This document shows, in pieces, positions 42,325 to 50,421 of a stretch of 64,000 nucleotides of DNA. The translations under genes and the position numbers were made by a program. Within the stretch, counting starts at the first letter, position 1; each line of letters opens with the position of its first letter. Under the pieces are notes generated by a model that worked only from the letters and a program-made list of their open reading frames with translations, searched no databases and was not told the origin of the DNA. The DNA lies in contig JBFWMF010000006.1 of assembly GCA_050251735.1 (NCBI GenBank), positions 62,001 through 126,000 of the forward strand, read 5' to 3'. This DNA is from Desulfitobacterium sp050251735. Lineage in GTDB: Bacteria; Bacillota; Desulfitobacteriia; Desulfitobacteriales; Desulfitobacteriaceae.

Positions 42325-43015
42325 ACTAGGGATTTGGCCTCCTTATATGTTTCCTTCCCCCTTTACCGTTGCCCAAACTCTTATGCATGGATTTCAAGAC
42401 GGCAGTTTCATCATTGCACTGAAGGCCAGCTTTCAGCGGTTGTTAATAGGTTATGGTTTAGCTATTGGGATCGGGGTTTTACTCGGGGTTAGTATTACTA
42501 AGTTTAAAATTATTAATGAAACGGTTGGAATGCTGGTTATTGGGCTGCAAAGTGTACCAAGCATCGTCTGGTTACCACTTGCACTGCTCTGGTTTGGGAT
42601 GTCTGAAACAGCCATTATCTTTATTGTTACTCTAGGTGGTACCTGGACGATGACAACCAATACAGCGACGGGGATCCGCAACGTTCAACCGGTTTTGACA
42701 CGGGTAGCAAGGACTATGGGTGCCTCAGGTTGGCAGCTTTTCGTGAAAGTCACCTTACCGGCCTCAGTTCCTTACCTGATAACAGGGATGCGTCTAGCAT
42801 GGGCCTTTGCTTGGCGAGCGCTTATGGCTGGAGAATTGATCGGCAGTGGAAGCGGGTTGGGTCAAATGTTGACCTTTGGACGAGATGTAGGGAACATGAG
42901 TTTAGTTCTCTCGATTATGGTCATTATTGCCGTGATTGGTATGATATTAGATAATCTTTTATTCCAAAGGATTGAAAGAAATGTGTTGACTCGTTGGGGG
43001 TTAGCGAAGACATAA
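42257..43015 (+). CDS. ssuC: ABC transporter permease, SsuC/TauC type
   Basis: A protein of 252 residues with about six transmembrane helices and the EAA-type loop (VARTMGASGWQLFVKVTLPASVPYLITGMRLAWAFAWR, quoted in part by its ends at residues about 150-185). The ATG follows AGGAGGAGGTGG inside the end of ssuB. It imports an organosulfur compound or related anion together with its neighbours. Confidence 0.88.
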   Translation: MITTLRRIVFLGALIGIWEVIFKLGIWPPYMFPSPFTVAQTLMHGFQDGSFIIALKASFQRLLIGYGLAIGIGVLLGVSITKFKIINETVGMLVIGLQSVPSIVWLPLALLWFGMSETAIIFIVTLGGTWTMTTNTATGIRNVQPVLTRVARTMGASGWQLFVKVTLPASVPYLITGMRLAWAFAWRALMAGELIGSGSGLGQMLTFGRDVGNMSLVLSIMVIIAVIGMILDNLLFQRIERNVLTRWGLAKT

Positions 43016-43130
43016 ATAATCTCAAGGTTATTTAAAAAGATAAGAAAAATGAACCCATTGTGGCAGTTATTCCTAAGATAATAGATCAATAAAAACAATA
43101 AAATGAATGTAAGTGGAGGAAGAAACCTTT

Positions 43131-44159
43131 ATGAAACTCAATCTAAAGAAAATCAAACGCCCCTTAGCACTTATCCTAGCAAGCTCCTTAGTATTTTTGG
43201 CGGGCTGCGGAACCACGAAAACTACCTCGGAAATCAGCGAATTATCTAGTGTTAAACTCGGCTATTTCCCCAACGTCACCCATGCTTCAGCCATGATTGG
43301 TGTTGAGAAGGGTTTCTTTAAAGATGAGCTCGGAGAAAGAGTAACATTAGAAACCACCCAATTCCCCAATGGATCACTTCTTATGGATGCATTGAGTACG
43401 GGGCAAATCGATATCGGTTACGTAGGACCTGAGCCAGCGATTACCCGCTACTTGCAAGGTGGAGATGTGGTTGTCCTCTCCGGAGCTGCCAATGGGGGTA
43501 ACGTGGTTGTCGCAGCGAAAGACTCTAACATCAACAGCATCAAGGATCTAGATGGAAAAATTGTTGCCACACCTTCTAGGGCTTGCACCCATGACATTTC
43601 TTTACAGATCTTAATGCATGAGCAAGGCCTAAAGATGGAAAGTCAAGGGGGAAAGGTTAAGCAAGTAACCCAAAAGCCTGCCGATATGATGACCCTGTTC
43701 CAACAAAAGCAACTGGATGCGGCTGTAGTTTCAGAACCATGGGCTGCTCAAATGGAAGCAAAAGTAGGGGCAAAAGTGATTGTGGAAGCCCAAGATATGC
43801 CCTGGGATGGCAAATTACCCAGTACAGTTCTCGTTGCCTCGAAGAAGTTTGTGAGTGAAAATCCAGAGATTGTTAAAGCTATTCTTAGAGGTCATGTGGC
43901 TGCGGTAGATTTTGTAAAAGCAAGCCCCGATGAAGCTATTAAGTTAACACAAAAGAACTTAGCCGAATTGGCTAAGCAAGAATTACCTTTAGATGTCTTG
44001 GAAAAGTCCTTTGCAAGAACTGAAATAACTTACGAGGTCGATGGAAATATCCTCAATGAGATGGAACAATGGTCGAAAGATCTTGGACTAGTCCAAGGCA
44101 ATACGGATGTAACTGGCTTAGTCGATCTTACCTTGCTGAATGAAGTTCTCGGAAAATAG
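43131..44159 (+). CDS. ssuA: Substrate-binding lipoprotein of the SsuA/TauA (NMT1) type
   Basis: A protein of 342 residues. Lipoprotein signal with lipobox LAGC, Cys26. The periplasmic-binding fold shows LGYFPNVTHASAMIGVEKGFF, TGQIDIGYVGPEPAI and VSEPWAAQMEAK, usual for aliphatic sulfonate, taurine or nitrate binders. The ligand is not decidable from sequence; cysK directly downstream favours sulfur. GTGGAGGAAG precedes the ATG at 43131. Confidence 0.85.
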   Translation: MKLNLKKIKRPLALILASSLVFLAGCGTTKTTSEISELSSVKLGYFPNVTHASAMIGVEKGFFKDELGERVTLETTQFPNGSLLMDALSTGQIDIGYVGPEPAITRYLQGGDVVVLSGAANGGNVVVAAKDSNINSIKDLDGKIVATPSRACTHDISLQILMHEQGLKMESQGGKVKQVTQKPADMMTLFQQKQLDAAVVSEPWAAQMEAKVGAKVIVEAQDMPWDGKLPSTVLVASKKFVSENPEIVKAILRGHVAAVDFVKASPDEAIKLTQKNLAELAKQELPLDVLEKSFARTEITYEVDGNILNEMEQWSKDLGLVQGNTDVTGLVDLTLLNEVLGK

Positions 44160-44202
44160 ATTTTATTAGAAATATTTACCCGTCAAAGAAGGAATTCTGA
44201 TT

Positions 44203-45123
44203 ATGAAAGTCGTAGAGAGTATTACTGAACTTATTGGGAGAACACCGATTGTCAAATTAAATCACTTGCCCTCAATAAAGGGGGCTGAAGTTTTCGTGAA
44301 GTTGGAAAATTTCAATCCTAGTGGGAGTGTAAAGGACAGAGCCGCTTTAAATATGATACTAGAGGCGGAAAAAGATGGTTTACTAAAGCCGGGGGCGACG
44401 ATTGTCGAGCCTACCAGTGGCAACACAGGCATTGGCTTAGCTATGGTCGCTGCAGCCAGGGGTTATCGGACCATCCTTGTCATGCCGGATACCATGACAA
44501 AGGAAAGGATCGCGATCCTCAAGGCTTATGGAGCAGAAGTTGCACTCACTCCGGGAGCAGAGCGGATGTCCGGTTCAATTAAGAAGGCTCAGGAAATTAT
44601 GGCTGAAATCCCAGGAAGCTTTATGCCCAATCAATTTGAGAATTATTACAACCCAGAGATTCATCGGCGTACAACTGCCTTAGAGATAATCGAGCAGATG
44701 GAGGGTCAGCTGGATGCTCTCGTCTGTACTGCTGGTACAGGTGGAACCATAACTGGTACTGGAGAGGTTCTCAAGGAAAGGATTTCTGGAATCCAAATCT
44801 TTGTTGTTGAACCCGAGACCTCTCCGGTCCTTTCGGGAGGAGAACCGGGACCCCATGGTATTCCTGGGACAGGGCCTGGCTTTATTCCAGCTACTCTTAA
44901 TACAGGGGTCTATGACGAAATTATACTCATATCGGATCAAGATGCTGCCCAAACCACCCGGGATTTGGCAAGACGTGAGGGCATCTTTGTAGGTGTCTCG
45001 GCAGGGGCTGCCGTTCATACCGCTCTGGCTGTTGCGAAAAAGCTAGGTAAGGGTAAGCGCGTTTTGGCTATAGCACCTGATACTGGAGAGAGGTATCTAA
45101 GTACTTCTGTTTTTGACTTGTAG
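44203..45123 (+). CDS. cysK: Cysteine synthase (O-acetylserine sulfhydrylase)
   Basis: A PLP enzyme of 306 residues. The PLP lysine is in NPSGSVKDRAA, the phosphate-binding loop is the GTGGTITG segment, and TSGNTGIGLA is the substrate loop. It makes cysteine from O-acetylserine and sulfide. It starts 43 bp after the binding protein and is probably in the same operon. Confidence 0.95.
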   Translation: MKVVESITELIGRTPIVKLNHLPSIKGAEVFVKLENFNPSGSVKDRAALNMILEAEKDGLLKPGATIVEPTSGNTGIGLAMVAAARGYRTILVMPDTMTKERIAILKAYGAEVALTPGAERMSGSIKKAQEIMAEIPGSFMPNQFENYYNPEIHRRTTALEIIEQMEGQLDALVCTAGTGGTITGTGEVLKERISGIQIFVVEPETSPVLSGGEPGPHGIPGTGPGFIPATLNTGVYDEIILISDQDAAQTTRDLARREGIFVGVSAGAAVHTALAVAKKLGKGKRVLAIAPDTGERYLSTSVFDL

Positions 45124-45213
45124 TTAATCTATGGTAGTTTGTCCTAATGATCCCAGCTAAACAAACTTTTTAACATACTTATGAAAAATATCAGAGGAGG
45201 CTGGCAGCAGATA

Positions 45214-45630
45214 ATGCTTGTGTCGTTAAAACATGTTGGGGGAACGGCTTTTGAGGGAATGAGCCACTCCGGAGAGACCGTAAAAATTTCTTCTAGTATT
45301 GCGCTTTCAGAACATTTAGGTGCAAGCCCCATGGAGCTTCTCTTAATGGGCGTAGCAGGGTGCAGCGGGATAGATATTGTAGGTATCCTCGAAAAAATGC
45401 GTGTGAATTATAAGAAATTTGAAATCTGTGTTGATGGAGAGCGAGCAGAGGAACATCCCAAAGTATTTACTAATATTAAAGTCGTTTATCAATTCTGGGG
45501 GAACGATCTGCCAGAAGATAAAATACGCCGGGCAATAGACCTCTCCTTTGATAAATATTGTAGTGTTATCCATACTGTCAATAAGGTTGCACACGTCAGT
45601 TATACGTTCGAAATAAATAGCAACGATTAA
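45214..45630 (+). CDS. OsmC family protein (YhfA-like)
   Basis: A protein of 138 residues. Both conserved Cys are present: GVAGCSGIDIVGIL and DKYCSVIHTV. OsmC/Ohr proteins reduce organic hydroperoxides through these cysteines; the YhfA branch has no settled substrate. The ATG at 45214 has AGAGGAGG 13 nt upstream (rather far), but the upstream ATG at 45181 has no ribosome site. It ends the sulfur cluster and is followed by a terminator. Confidence 0.85.
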   Translation: MLVSLKHVGGTAFEGMSHSGETVKISSSIALSEHLGASPMELLLMGVAGCSGIDIVGILEKMRVNYKKFEICVDGERAEEHPKVFTNIKVVYQFWGNDLPEDKIRRAIDLSFDKYCSVIHTVNKVAHVSYTFEINSND

Positions 45631-45653
45631 GATGAAAATAGACAATTATTTGA

Positions 45654-45677
45654 AGCACCTACCGGTGCTTTTTTTTT
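45654..45677 (+). terminator. Rho-independent terminator
   Basis: AGCACC-TACC-GGTGCT is followed by eight T. Confidence 0.92.
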
Positions 45678-45700
45678 GGAGATTTACAGATTAATGGGAG

Positions 45701-45754
45701 TTCACCACAAATTCATAAGTCTTTCATCGGATATTCTAATTGCTAAATTATACT
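45701..45754 (+). promoter_or_regulatory. TTCAT 11-bp repeat promoter B
   Basis: TTCAC at 45701, TTCAT at 45712 and 45723, exactly 11 bp apart. TATACT at 45749-45754 begins 26 bp after the last unit. The transcript would enter 45828-46381. Confidence 0.7.
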
Positions 45755-45827
45755 CAAAGTATCTTAAGTGTTGTAAGAGAATATGATGGTGAAATCAAAA
45801 TTTGAATAGAGGTGGGTGGTGAAGACG

Positions 45828-45899
45828 ATGAGCCATAGAACTCTTCAGGAACTTCAATTAGAAATCACAACACTGAAAAAGAAACATAAACTCAATTAA
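45828..45899 (+). CDS. Possible 23-residue peptide
   Basis: An ATG with a GAGGTGGGTGG stretch 8-18 nt upstream opens a 23-codon frame rich in Leu, Lys and Gln (MSHRTLQELQLEITTLKKKH) that could form a short amphipathic helix. It is the first frame after repeat promoter B. Translation is unproven, and it may be a leader or a degenerate gene. Confidence 0.3.
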   Translation: MSHRTLQELQLEITTLKKKHKLN

Positions 45900-45979
45900 C
45901 TTTTTTAGCAGTTTAGTTTTAGATAGGTCAAAGTAATTTAGGAATATAACATGAGGATAGAAAGGGTGTTACATAGTAC

Positions 45980-46381
45980 ATGGATAAAGTTAAAAGCATC
46001 CTAGAGAAAGCCAATGGGATAAGTGAAGATTTACGCTCTATTACGTTTAAGGATTACAAGGGAACTAACGTCGAAGGAATAACCTTTAACAATGAGGTAA
46101 AAGGGATTAGATTGGAAATGCTTTGGCTGCAAGATAGAATTGAAGCTTTAGTTAGGTATGTTGAAGGCGAATTTAGTTGTGGAGGATGCGGTAAATGGTT
46201 TAAACCACTAGATGTTACGAAAAGCAATGAAGACTACTTCTGCCCAGATTGTGAAGGAAAATTTCGCGAAGAAATGGAATCTGAAAGTCTATTTTGCCTA
46301 TTGTACGATGATGGTTTTGTTGTGGATGATGAAGTGAAAAAGCATGACTCTGCTGATTTTTGGCTGAGAAGCGGGAGTTGA
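45980..46381 (+). CDS. Uncharacterised zinc-ribbon protein
   Basis: A protein of 133 residues: a helical N-terminal half (about 1-70) and a zinc-ribbon-like motif (CGGCGKWF and CPDCEGKF, about 68-94), then an acidic tail. There is no signal peptide, so it is probably cytoplasmic. I do not recognise the family. An AAAGGGTG lies 13 nt before the ATG. It lies downstream of repeat promoter B and upstream of promoter C, which starts 15 bp after its stop. Confidence 0.6.
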   Translation: MDKVKSILEKANGISEDLRSITFKDYKGTNVEGITFNNEVKGIRLEMLWLQDRIEALVRYVEGEFSCGGCGKWFKPLDVTKSNEDYFCPDCEGKFREEMESESLFCLLYDDGFVVDDEVKKHDSADFWLRSGS

Positions 46382-46395
46382 TAAATTTTATCAAA

Positions 46396-46449
46396 TTCAT
46401 GAGATATTCATGATAATGTCATTCTTTTGACAAAATACCTGTCTATAAT
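46396..46449 (+). promoter_or_regulatory. TTCAT 11-bp repeat promoter C
   Basis: TTCAT at 46396 and 46407, GTCAT at 46418, exactly 11 bp apart. TATAAT at 46444-46449 begins 26 bp after the last unit. A TTGACA at 46427 is only 11 bp from this -10 and so is unlikely to be a working -35. Confidence 0.78.
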
Positions 46450-46494
46450 TCAAATCATCAAGGCAACACAACATATTGAAGGGGGAAAACAACA

Positions 46495-46902
46495 TTGAAT
46501 AAATTAAACAAAAAAGCAGGATTAATCTTAGGCAGTGTCGCTTTAGTGATTGGGATTATTGCCGTACCCGTACTTGCCGATACTACCGCGGGAAAAGCAA
46601 ATCAAGCAAACTTAGCACCGGCGGAAGCGGTCCGTGAAAGTATCCAATCAGTAGAAGGTTCTAACGTGAATAACTACATGAATATTGGAGCTATGCAAAA
46701 TATCCATAATTCTGAGGTTATGCAAGATGCTATGAAATCTGGGGATTTTGAGAAAATGAGGGACGCAATGAATTCTCCCGAGATTAAAACTCAACTAGGC
46801 GAGGAAGTAGTTGACGCTATGAATCAAATGATGAGTAATGGAAGCATGAATGCTATGCATCGTGGGAACATGATGTCAGGGACCAATATGATGAATTGGT
46901 AA
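46495..46902 (+). CDS. Exported Met-rich protein
   Basis: A protein of 135 residues. Signal peptide 1-28 (cleavage near VLADT). The mature part is Asn/Met-rich, with about 17 Met, ending in MMSNGSMNAMHRGNMMSG and TNMMNW. Clustered Met and His suggest binding of Cu(I) or another soft metal outside the cell. TTG start with GAAGGGGG upstream. It is the first gene after repeat promoter C. No named family is recognised. Confidence 0.65.
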   Translation: MNKLNKKAGLILGSVALVIGIIAVPVLADTTAGKANQANLAPAEAVRESIQSVEGSNVNNYMNIGAMQNIHNSEVMQDAMKSGDFEKMRDAMNSPEIKTQLGEEVVDAMNQMMSNGSMNAMHRGNMMSGTNMMNW

Positions 46903-46990
46903 TAATCCGAGATTGGAGGCTGAATCTACTCAAGGGGTGGTTTAATAAGAGTAGAAATATTGCTTTCAGTTCAGGATAAAGGTAACTTAC

Positions 46991-47018
46991 TTCAGGTGGA
47001 GTTTTGGCTCCACCTGAA
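46991..47018 (+). terminator. Hairpin after the Met-rich protein gene
   Basis: Perfect 11-bp arms (TTCAGGTGGAG and complement) with a 6-nt loop; the following sequence is AT-rich without a T-run. Confidence 0.55.
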
Positions 47019-47095
47019 ATTAAATATCTCTTAATTAAGAAGTGGGATTTTAGTAGCGGTTTGTTATTGTAGAAAAGGTGTAGGAGGTGATTGTT

Positions 47096-47347
47096 ATGAT
47101 GATGTGGGGTTATGGACCTTGGTCAGGTGGCGGAAATTGGATTTGGGGACTCATTATGATGGCCGTTCAAGTTCTTTTTTGGGTGCTAATAGTATGGCTT
47201 GGAGTGTCGCTCTTTAAAAAGGGTAATGATCGTACTGATACATTGAATAGTCGTCATGATGCAATGGATACTCTCAGAGAGCGATATGCTCGAGGCGAGA
47301 TCGATTCTGAAGAATTTCATCGACGGAAAGAAGATTTACAAAGGTAA
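47096..47347 (+). CDS. Small membrane protein with SHOCT domain
   Basis: A protein of 83 residues: Met/Trp/Gly-rich N-terminus (MMWGYGPWSGGG), one transmembrane helix (about 17-40), and a C-terminal SHOCT motif (LRERYARGEIDSEEFHRRKEDL). SHOCT segments are short oligomerisation helices often found on membrane proteins. AGGAGGTGA precedes the ATG at 47096. A decayed paralogue lies at 49569. Function unknown. Confidence 0.75.
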   Translation: MMMWGYGPWSGGGNWIWGLIMMAVQVLFWVLIVWLGVSLFKKGNDRTDTLNSRHDAMDTLRERYARGEIDSEEFHRRKEDLQR

Positions 47348-47371
47348 CTGTGTACCAATTACAGCACTTAT

Positions 47372-47420
47372 AAAAAAAGGATGACCAAGGCGATATAATC
47401 CTCTTGGTCATCCTTTTTTT
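47372..47420 (+). terminator. Rho-independent terminator
   Basis: An 18-bp near-perfect stem (arms 47372-47389 and 47403-47420) containing GGATGACCAAG, with a T-run at its 3' end. The A-run on the left would let it act on both strands. Confidence 0.9.
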
Positions 47421-47509
47421 GTAGCGTATATCATTTAACGAATCAATTAACAAAGTTGACGGGTTTTCTGGAGGTTTTACGTTCAATCCGCCGTTAGGAA
47501 TGTAATCCA

Positions 47510-47563
47510 TTCATAAGAAAATCACATCTAATTCATAGCTTTTTTAGATCATTAATATATAGT
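47510..47563 (+). promoter_or_regulatory. TTCAT 11-bp repeat promoter D (lgt)
   Basis: TTCAT at 47510, ATCAC at 47521, TTCAT at 47532, exactly 11 bp apart. TATAGT at 47558-47563 begins 26 bp after the last unit. The leader to lgt (47564-47717) holds no gene I can support. Confidence 0.75.
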
Positions 47564-47717
47564 AATTAATGCGGCACAAGGGAGGCAATAGAGTGCGAAA
47601 ATTCAATCACAGGGCAAGTATTTTCGATTAGGTCGAATAACGATGCGATCAATATAGATGATTTTCATTCCAAGGTAATATCAATATTGCTTAAAAAATT
47701 ATAATAAGGAGGTAATT

Positions 47718-48494
47718 ATGGCACCAATTTTATTTACGATAGGGGATTTTTCACTTCGTTCCTATGGAGTGATTGTAGCTCTCGCAATTCTATTAGGTTT
47801 GGCAGTTGCTTATTGTCTTACAGATGATAAGGATTACAGGGAATATTTATTTGATGTCCTTATTTATGGGATTATAGGTGCAATTATTGGAGCAAGATCC
47901 TGGCAAATCCTTTTCTATGAATGGGATTACTACTCGCAAAACTTAGCTGAGATCCCGAAGATTTGGCATGGAGGATTGGCAATTCAAGGAGCTCTGGTCG
48001 GCGCATTTCTTGTCGCAGTCATCTATACGAAGGTTAAGAAGATTAACTTTTGGCGTTTGGCAGATATTGCAGCACCAGGATTAATCTTGGGGCAAGCGGT
48101 CGGTAGGATTGCATGTTTTCTTAATGGAGATGCGTATGGTACACCTACAGGATCGAATTTTGGAGTTGTTTACCCTGAAGGGACACCTGCTTATTCGGCG
48201 TATGGGAGCCAACCGTTATGGCCGGCTGAAGTATGGGAAGGACAATGGAACCTTATTGTTTTTGCCCTAATTCTTATACTTGCACGTTGGCGTAAATGGC
48301 CGCAAGGAGTTGTTTTCCTATCCTATATCATTTTTTATTCAGTCGGTCGATTTGCCCTAGAGTTTCTCCGCGGAGATAGTCCATACCACTTGTTCAACTG
48401 GACATCAGGCCAATGGACCAGCATGGGGATGATTATCATAAGTCTTGGATTTATGTTGTTTTTGAGGATCAAGCACAACAGATCAGAAGGGTAA
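47718..48494 (+). CDS. lgt: Prolipoprotein diacylglyceryl transferase
   Basis: A membrane protein of 258 residues with about seven helices. Conserved Lgt segments: GARSWQILFYEW, HGGLAIQGALVG and the signature GRIACFLNGDAYGTPT. It attaches diacylglycerol from phosphatidylglycerol to the lipobox cysteine of prelipoproteins. AGGAGGT precedes the ATG. It is unusual for this housekeeping gene to lie alone behind a repeat promoter shared with metal-type exported proteins; it may be a second lgt copy. Confidence 0.93.
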   Translation: MAPILFTIGDFSLRSYGVIVALAILLGLAVAYCLTDDKDYREYLFDVLIYGIIGAIIGARSWQILFYEWDYYSQNLAEIPKIWHGGLAIQGALVGAFLVAVIYTKVKKINFWRLADIAAPGLILGQAVGRIACFLNGDAYGTPTGSNFGVVYPEGTPAYSAYGSQPLWPAEVWEGQWNLIVFALILILARWRKWPQGVVFLSYIIFYSVGRFALEFLRGDSPYHLFNWTSGQWTSMGMIIISLGFMLFLRIKHNRSEG

Positions 48495-48502
48495 ATACTG
48501 TA

Positions 48503-48556
48503 TTTATGAGAATTTCATAGGTTTTTCATAGTGGAATCAAACCTATGGCTTATAGT
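48503..48556 (+). promoter_or_regulatory. TTCAT 11-bp repeat promoter E (P60 gene)
   Basis: TTTAT at 48503, TTCAT at 48514 and 48525, exactly 11 bp apart. TATAGT at 48551-48556 begins 26 bp after the last unit. The riboswitch starts within about 20 bp downstream, so transcription start and aptamer fit together. Confidence 0.78.
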
Positions 48557-48574
48557 GGGTTGAAAAAAGTTAAG

Positions 48575-48705
48575 TAATGCTTAGTCTGAGGTGCAAAGCC
48601 TCAGAACGGGGGATACGTCTCGTGGGGTGAATCGCGAAAATCGCGTAGGGCATACACCTTTTGTCCGAATCCGTCAACTAACCTCGTAAGCACGAAGGGT
48701 GGTAA
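48575..48705 (+). ncRNA. c-di-AMP riboswitch (ydaO-yuaA class)
   Basis: Conserved blocks in order: AACGGGGGATAC, GTGGGGTGAATCGC, GCGTAGGGCAT and CCGAATCCGTCAACTAACC, then CTCGTAAGC. The aptamer ends at the ribosome site AAGGGTGG of the P60 gene with no separate terminator, so control of translation start is likely. Riboswitches of this class often precede cell-wall hydrolase genes. Boundaries approximate. Confidence 0.92.
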
Positions 48706-48708
48706 AAA

Positions 48709-49512
48709 ATGAATATATCTTTTTCGAAGAAGGGGCTTAGTGCGGCATTTATTACGGGTGTTCTGTTAGCTTCGAGTCTATATAACGCTGCTCCGACACA
48801 AGCTTATACTGTCCCATCAAGTATTAGCCCTGAATTAGGCAATCCTTTCCAGATCAATGAGAGTCTTGATCAAGACAAGATAGCTGTTGGTATTTATGTG
48901 GCAGATGATTCTTTTAAGGAGGAGATTCTCCAAGAGAAGAAATGGCTGCAACAATTGAGTGAAGAAAAAGCACAGTTATCTGCTAAGAAGTCTCAAGTAC
49001 CTGAAGAACCGAAGTCAACTGAGGTAAAGACTGAAAACATAGAGGTATCTAGTTCGCCAGCAACGGCTAAACCAAAGCAAACCACAGCACAACCTCAGAA
49101 GCCAACAGCTCACAAAGACTCTCCTCTGGCGGTCTCTAGGGGGGCTGGTGAAGTAGAACAATTACTTAATAGGGCTAACAGTTTAATAGGTGTTCCGTAT
49201 CTTTGGGGAGGGACAACCCCTAAAGGGTTTGATTGCTCTGGATTTGTTGGATATGTATTTAAGGCATCAGGCATTTCCTTACCACGTACTTCATTTGATA
49301 TGTATAAAGCCGGCATTCCAGTAAAGAGAAATGAACTCAAACCTGGGGATTTGGTGTTTTTTAGTACGTATACTGAAGGAGCCTCTGACGTACGAATTTA
49401 TATTGGAGGAAATCGCACCATAGGCGCATCAAGTGGCGGCGTAGACATTCGCAGTTTGTCGGAGAGCTATTGGGATAACCATTATTATGGAGCAAGAAGG
49501 TTTTATTATTAA
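48709..49512 (+). CDS. Exported NlpC/P60 cell-wall hydrolase-like protein with altered catalytic triad
   Basis: A protein of 267 residues. Signal peptide about 1-32, a coiled/linker region rich in Lys, Glu, Pro and Thr (about 70-140), then the NlpC/P60 domain (about 148-267). The nucleophile Cys176 (GFDCSGF) is present. The usual His of HVGIYIG is Asp227 (DVRIYIG) and the usual next His (HAS) is Gly239 (IGAS). NlpC/P60 enzymes cut gamma-D-Glu-diaminopimelate bonds with a Cys-His-polar triad; this protein may be inactive or use other residues. Dual control by repeat promoter E and a c-di-AMP riboswitch. Confidence 0.88.
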   Translation: MNISFSKKGLSAAFITGVLLASSLYNAAPTQAYTVPSSISPELGNPFQINESLDQDKIAVGIYVADDSFKEEILQEKKWLQQLSEEKAQLSAKKSQVPEEPKSTEVKTENIEVSSSPATAKPKQTTAQPQKPTAHKDSPLAVSRGAGEVEQLLNRANSLIGVPYLWGGTTPKGFDCSGFVGYVFKASGISLPRTSFDMYKAGIPVKRNELKPGDLVFFSTYTEGASDVRIYIGGNRTIGASSGGVDIRSLSESYWDNHYYGARRFYY

Positions 49513-49513
49513 A

Positions 49514-49549
49514 AAAACGGCAAGAGATTGGAGCTCTTGCTGTTTTATT
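49514..49549 (+). terminator. Terminator of the P60 gene
   Basis: GCAAGAG (49520-49526) pairs with CTCTTGC (49534-49540) with A/T extension, followed by TGTTTTATTT. Confidence 0.7.
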
Positions 49550-49568
49550 TAGTTGGATAGGCTTGCTT

Positions 49569-49744
49569 ATGACGATTGCATTCTGGTGCCTAATCATCTG
49601 GTCTGGTGTTTCTCTCTTTAGGCGAAAGGTGGTTGGAATAGACGCAATGACGCATTAAATGTTCTTAGAGAGCGATATGCACGGGGAGAGATTAACTCAG
49701 AAGAATTTAATCGGAGGAAAGAGAATTTAAAGAGGTATAGTTAA
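49569..49744 (+). pseudogene. Frameshifted SHOCT protein, paralogue of 47096
   Basis: From ATG 49569 the frame gives FWCLIIWSGVSLFRRK and stops early; in the shifted frame, from about 49637, it continues NRRNDALNVLRERYARGEI then NSEEFNRRKENLKR. The two halves together match the transmembrane helix and SHOCT motif of the protein at 47096. The frame changes around 49625-49640. The N-terminal Met/Trp-rich region is also lost. Confidence 0.75.
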
Positions 49745-49784
49745 TACAATTATAAGTCTTTATAGCACAGTAAAGTTGAAGATA

Positions 49785-49872
49785 AGATAGAGGATTTGGT
49801 TCTCTATCTAGAAGGTGAACTTAATTGAATAAGAAGCGGCAGCTTATGCTGATAACACTGGACGCTTTTTTT
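49785..49872 (+). terminator. Two hairpins in the 49745-50007 gap
   Basis: AGATAGAG/CTCTATCT arms at 49785-49792 and 49802-49809, and an AGCG...CGCT stem with inner CAGC/GCTG (49835-49866) followed by a T-run. No gene is seen in 49745-49887. Confidence 0.45.
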
Positions 49873-49887
49873 CAAGGATTGAGAATC

Positions 49888-49941
49888 TTCGCAAGAAATT
49901 CACTGGCCATTCATGAGATAATCAAAACCTTATCTTATACT
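49888..49941 (+). promoter_or_regulatory. TTCAT 11-bp repeat promoter F
   Basis: TTCGC at 49888, TTCAC at 49899 and TTCAT at 49910, exactly 11 bp apart. TATACT at 49936-49941 begins 26 bp after the last unit. It drives the small membrane protein at 50008. Confidence 0.7.
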
Positions 49942-50007
49942 TATAACTAAACGTACAGTAATCCAAGAAGCCTAGCAATAAGCTGTTTTCATGAGAGGAG
50001 CAAATAA

Positions 50008-50283
50008 ATGAAATGTTGTGATGACCATAAGTCAAATGTAACTGAGAGTGGGAATGAGACGGATTGTCAACATGAGAAGAAACATAAGGGATTTTTATCC
50101 CACATGTGGATGATGGTTTTATGCTGCGGTTTACCCATTGCAATTATTTTACTTTTACCACTTATGGGAGGTTTGTTATCTCCTGGCATAAGGACTACTT
50201 TGCTAACACTTGCGCCTCTCCTCTGTCCATTAATAATGATCCCGATGATGTTCATGATGAGAGGGCACAACGAAAAGGGATAA
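50008..50283 (+). CDS. Small Cys/His/Met-rich membrane protein
   Basis: A protein of 91 residues. The N-terminus is rich in Cys, His and acidic residues (MKCCDDHK, CQHEKKHKG), followed by two hydrophobic helices with CC in the first and a Met-rich end (MIPMMFMMRGH). It resembles DUF2933-type small membrane proteins found beside copper-resistance genes, but the assignment is weak. GAGAGGAGC precedes the ATG. First gene after repeat promoter F; a metal-related role is inferred. Confidence 0.65.
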   Translation: MKCCDDHKSNVTESGNETDCQHEKKHKGFLSHMWMMVLCCGLPIAIILLLPLMGGLLSPGIRTTLLTLAPLLCPLIMIPMMFMMRGHNEKG

Positions 50284-50311
50284 ATACTGTACCCTTGGAT
50301 AGATAGCTTAA

Positions 50312-50421
50312 CTATTGAGGAAATTCACGAACACCTTTTCTAATATGGCGACCGCTTTTAAATAGGCTGTAGCCTCCACAATGCTGCCCATAGCCCCCCC
50401 AAGATCTCCGTTATTAATAGA
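50312..50421 (-). pseudogene. C-terminal fragment of a YckD-like protein
   Basis: On the minus strand the frames encode NNGDLGG and then GYGQHCGGYS, matching GNLGGFYGQHCGGYGS of the intact gene at 52715. The two parts are in different frames because a run of seven C (50394-50400; G on the coding strand) is one base short. Upstream is an in-frame stop, so nearly all of the protein is missing. The rest of 50422-50566 shows nothing. Confidence 0.7.

Noticed and set aside
46427..46449. TTGACA/TATAAT as an ordinary sigma-A promoter
   Set aside because: The spacing is only 11 bp. The -10 position instead fits the 26-bp rule of the TTCAT repeat promoters.
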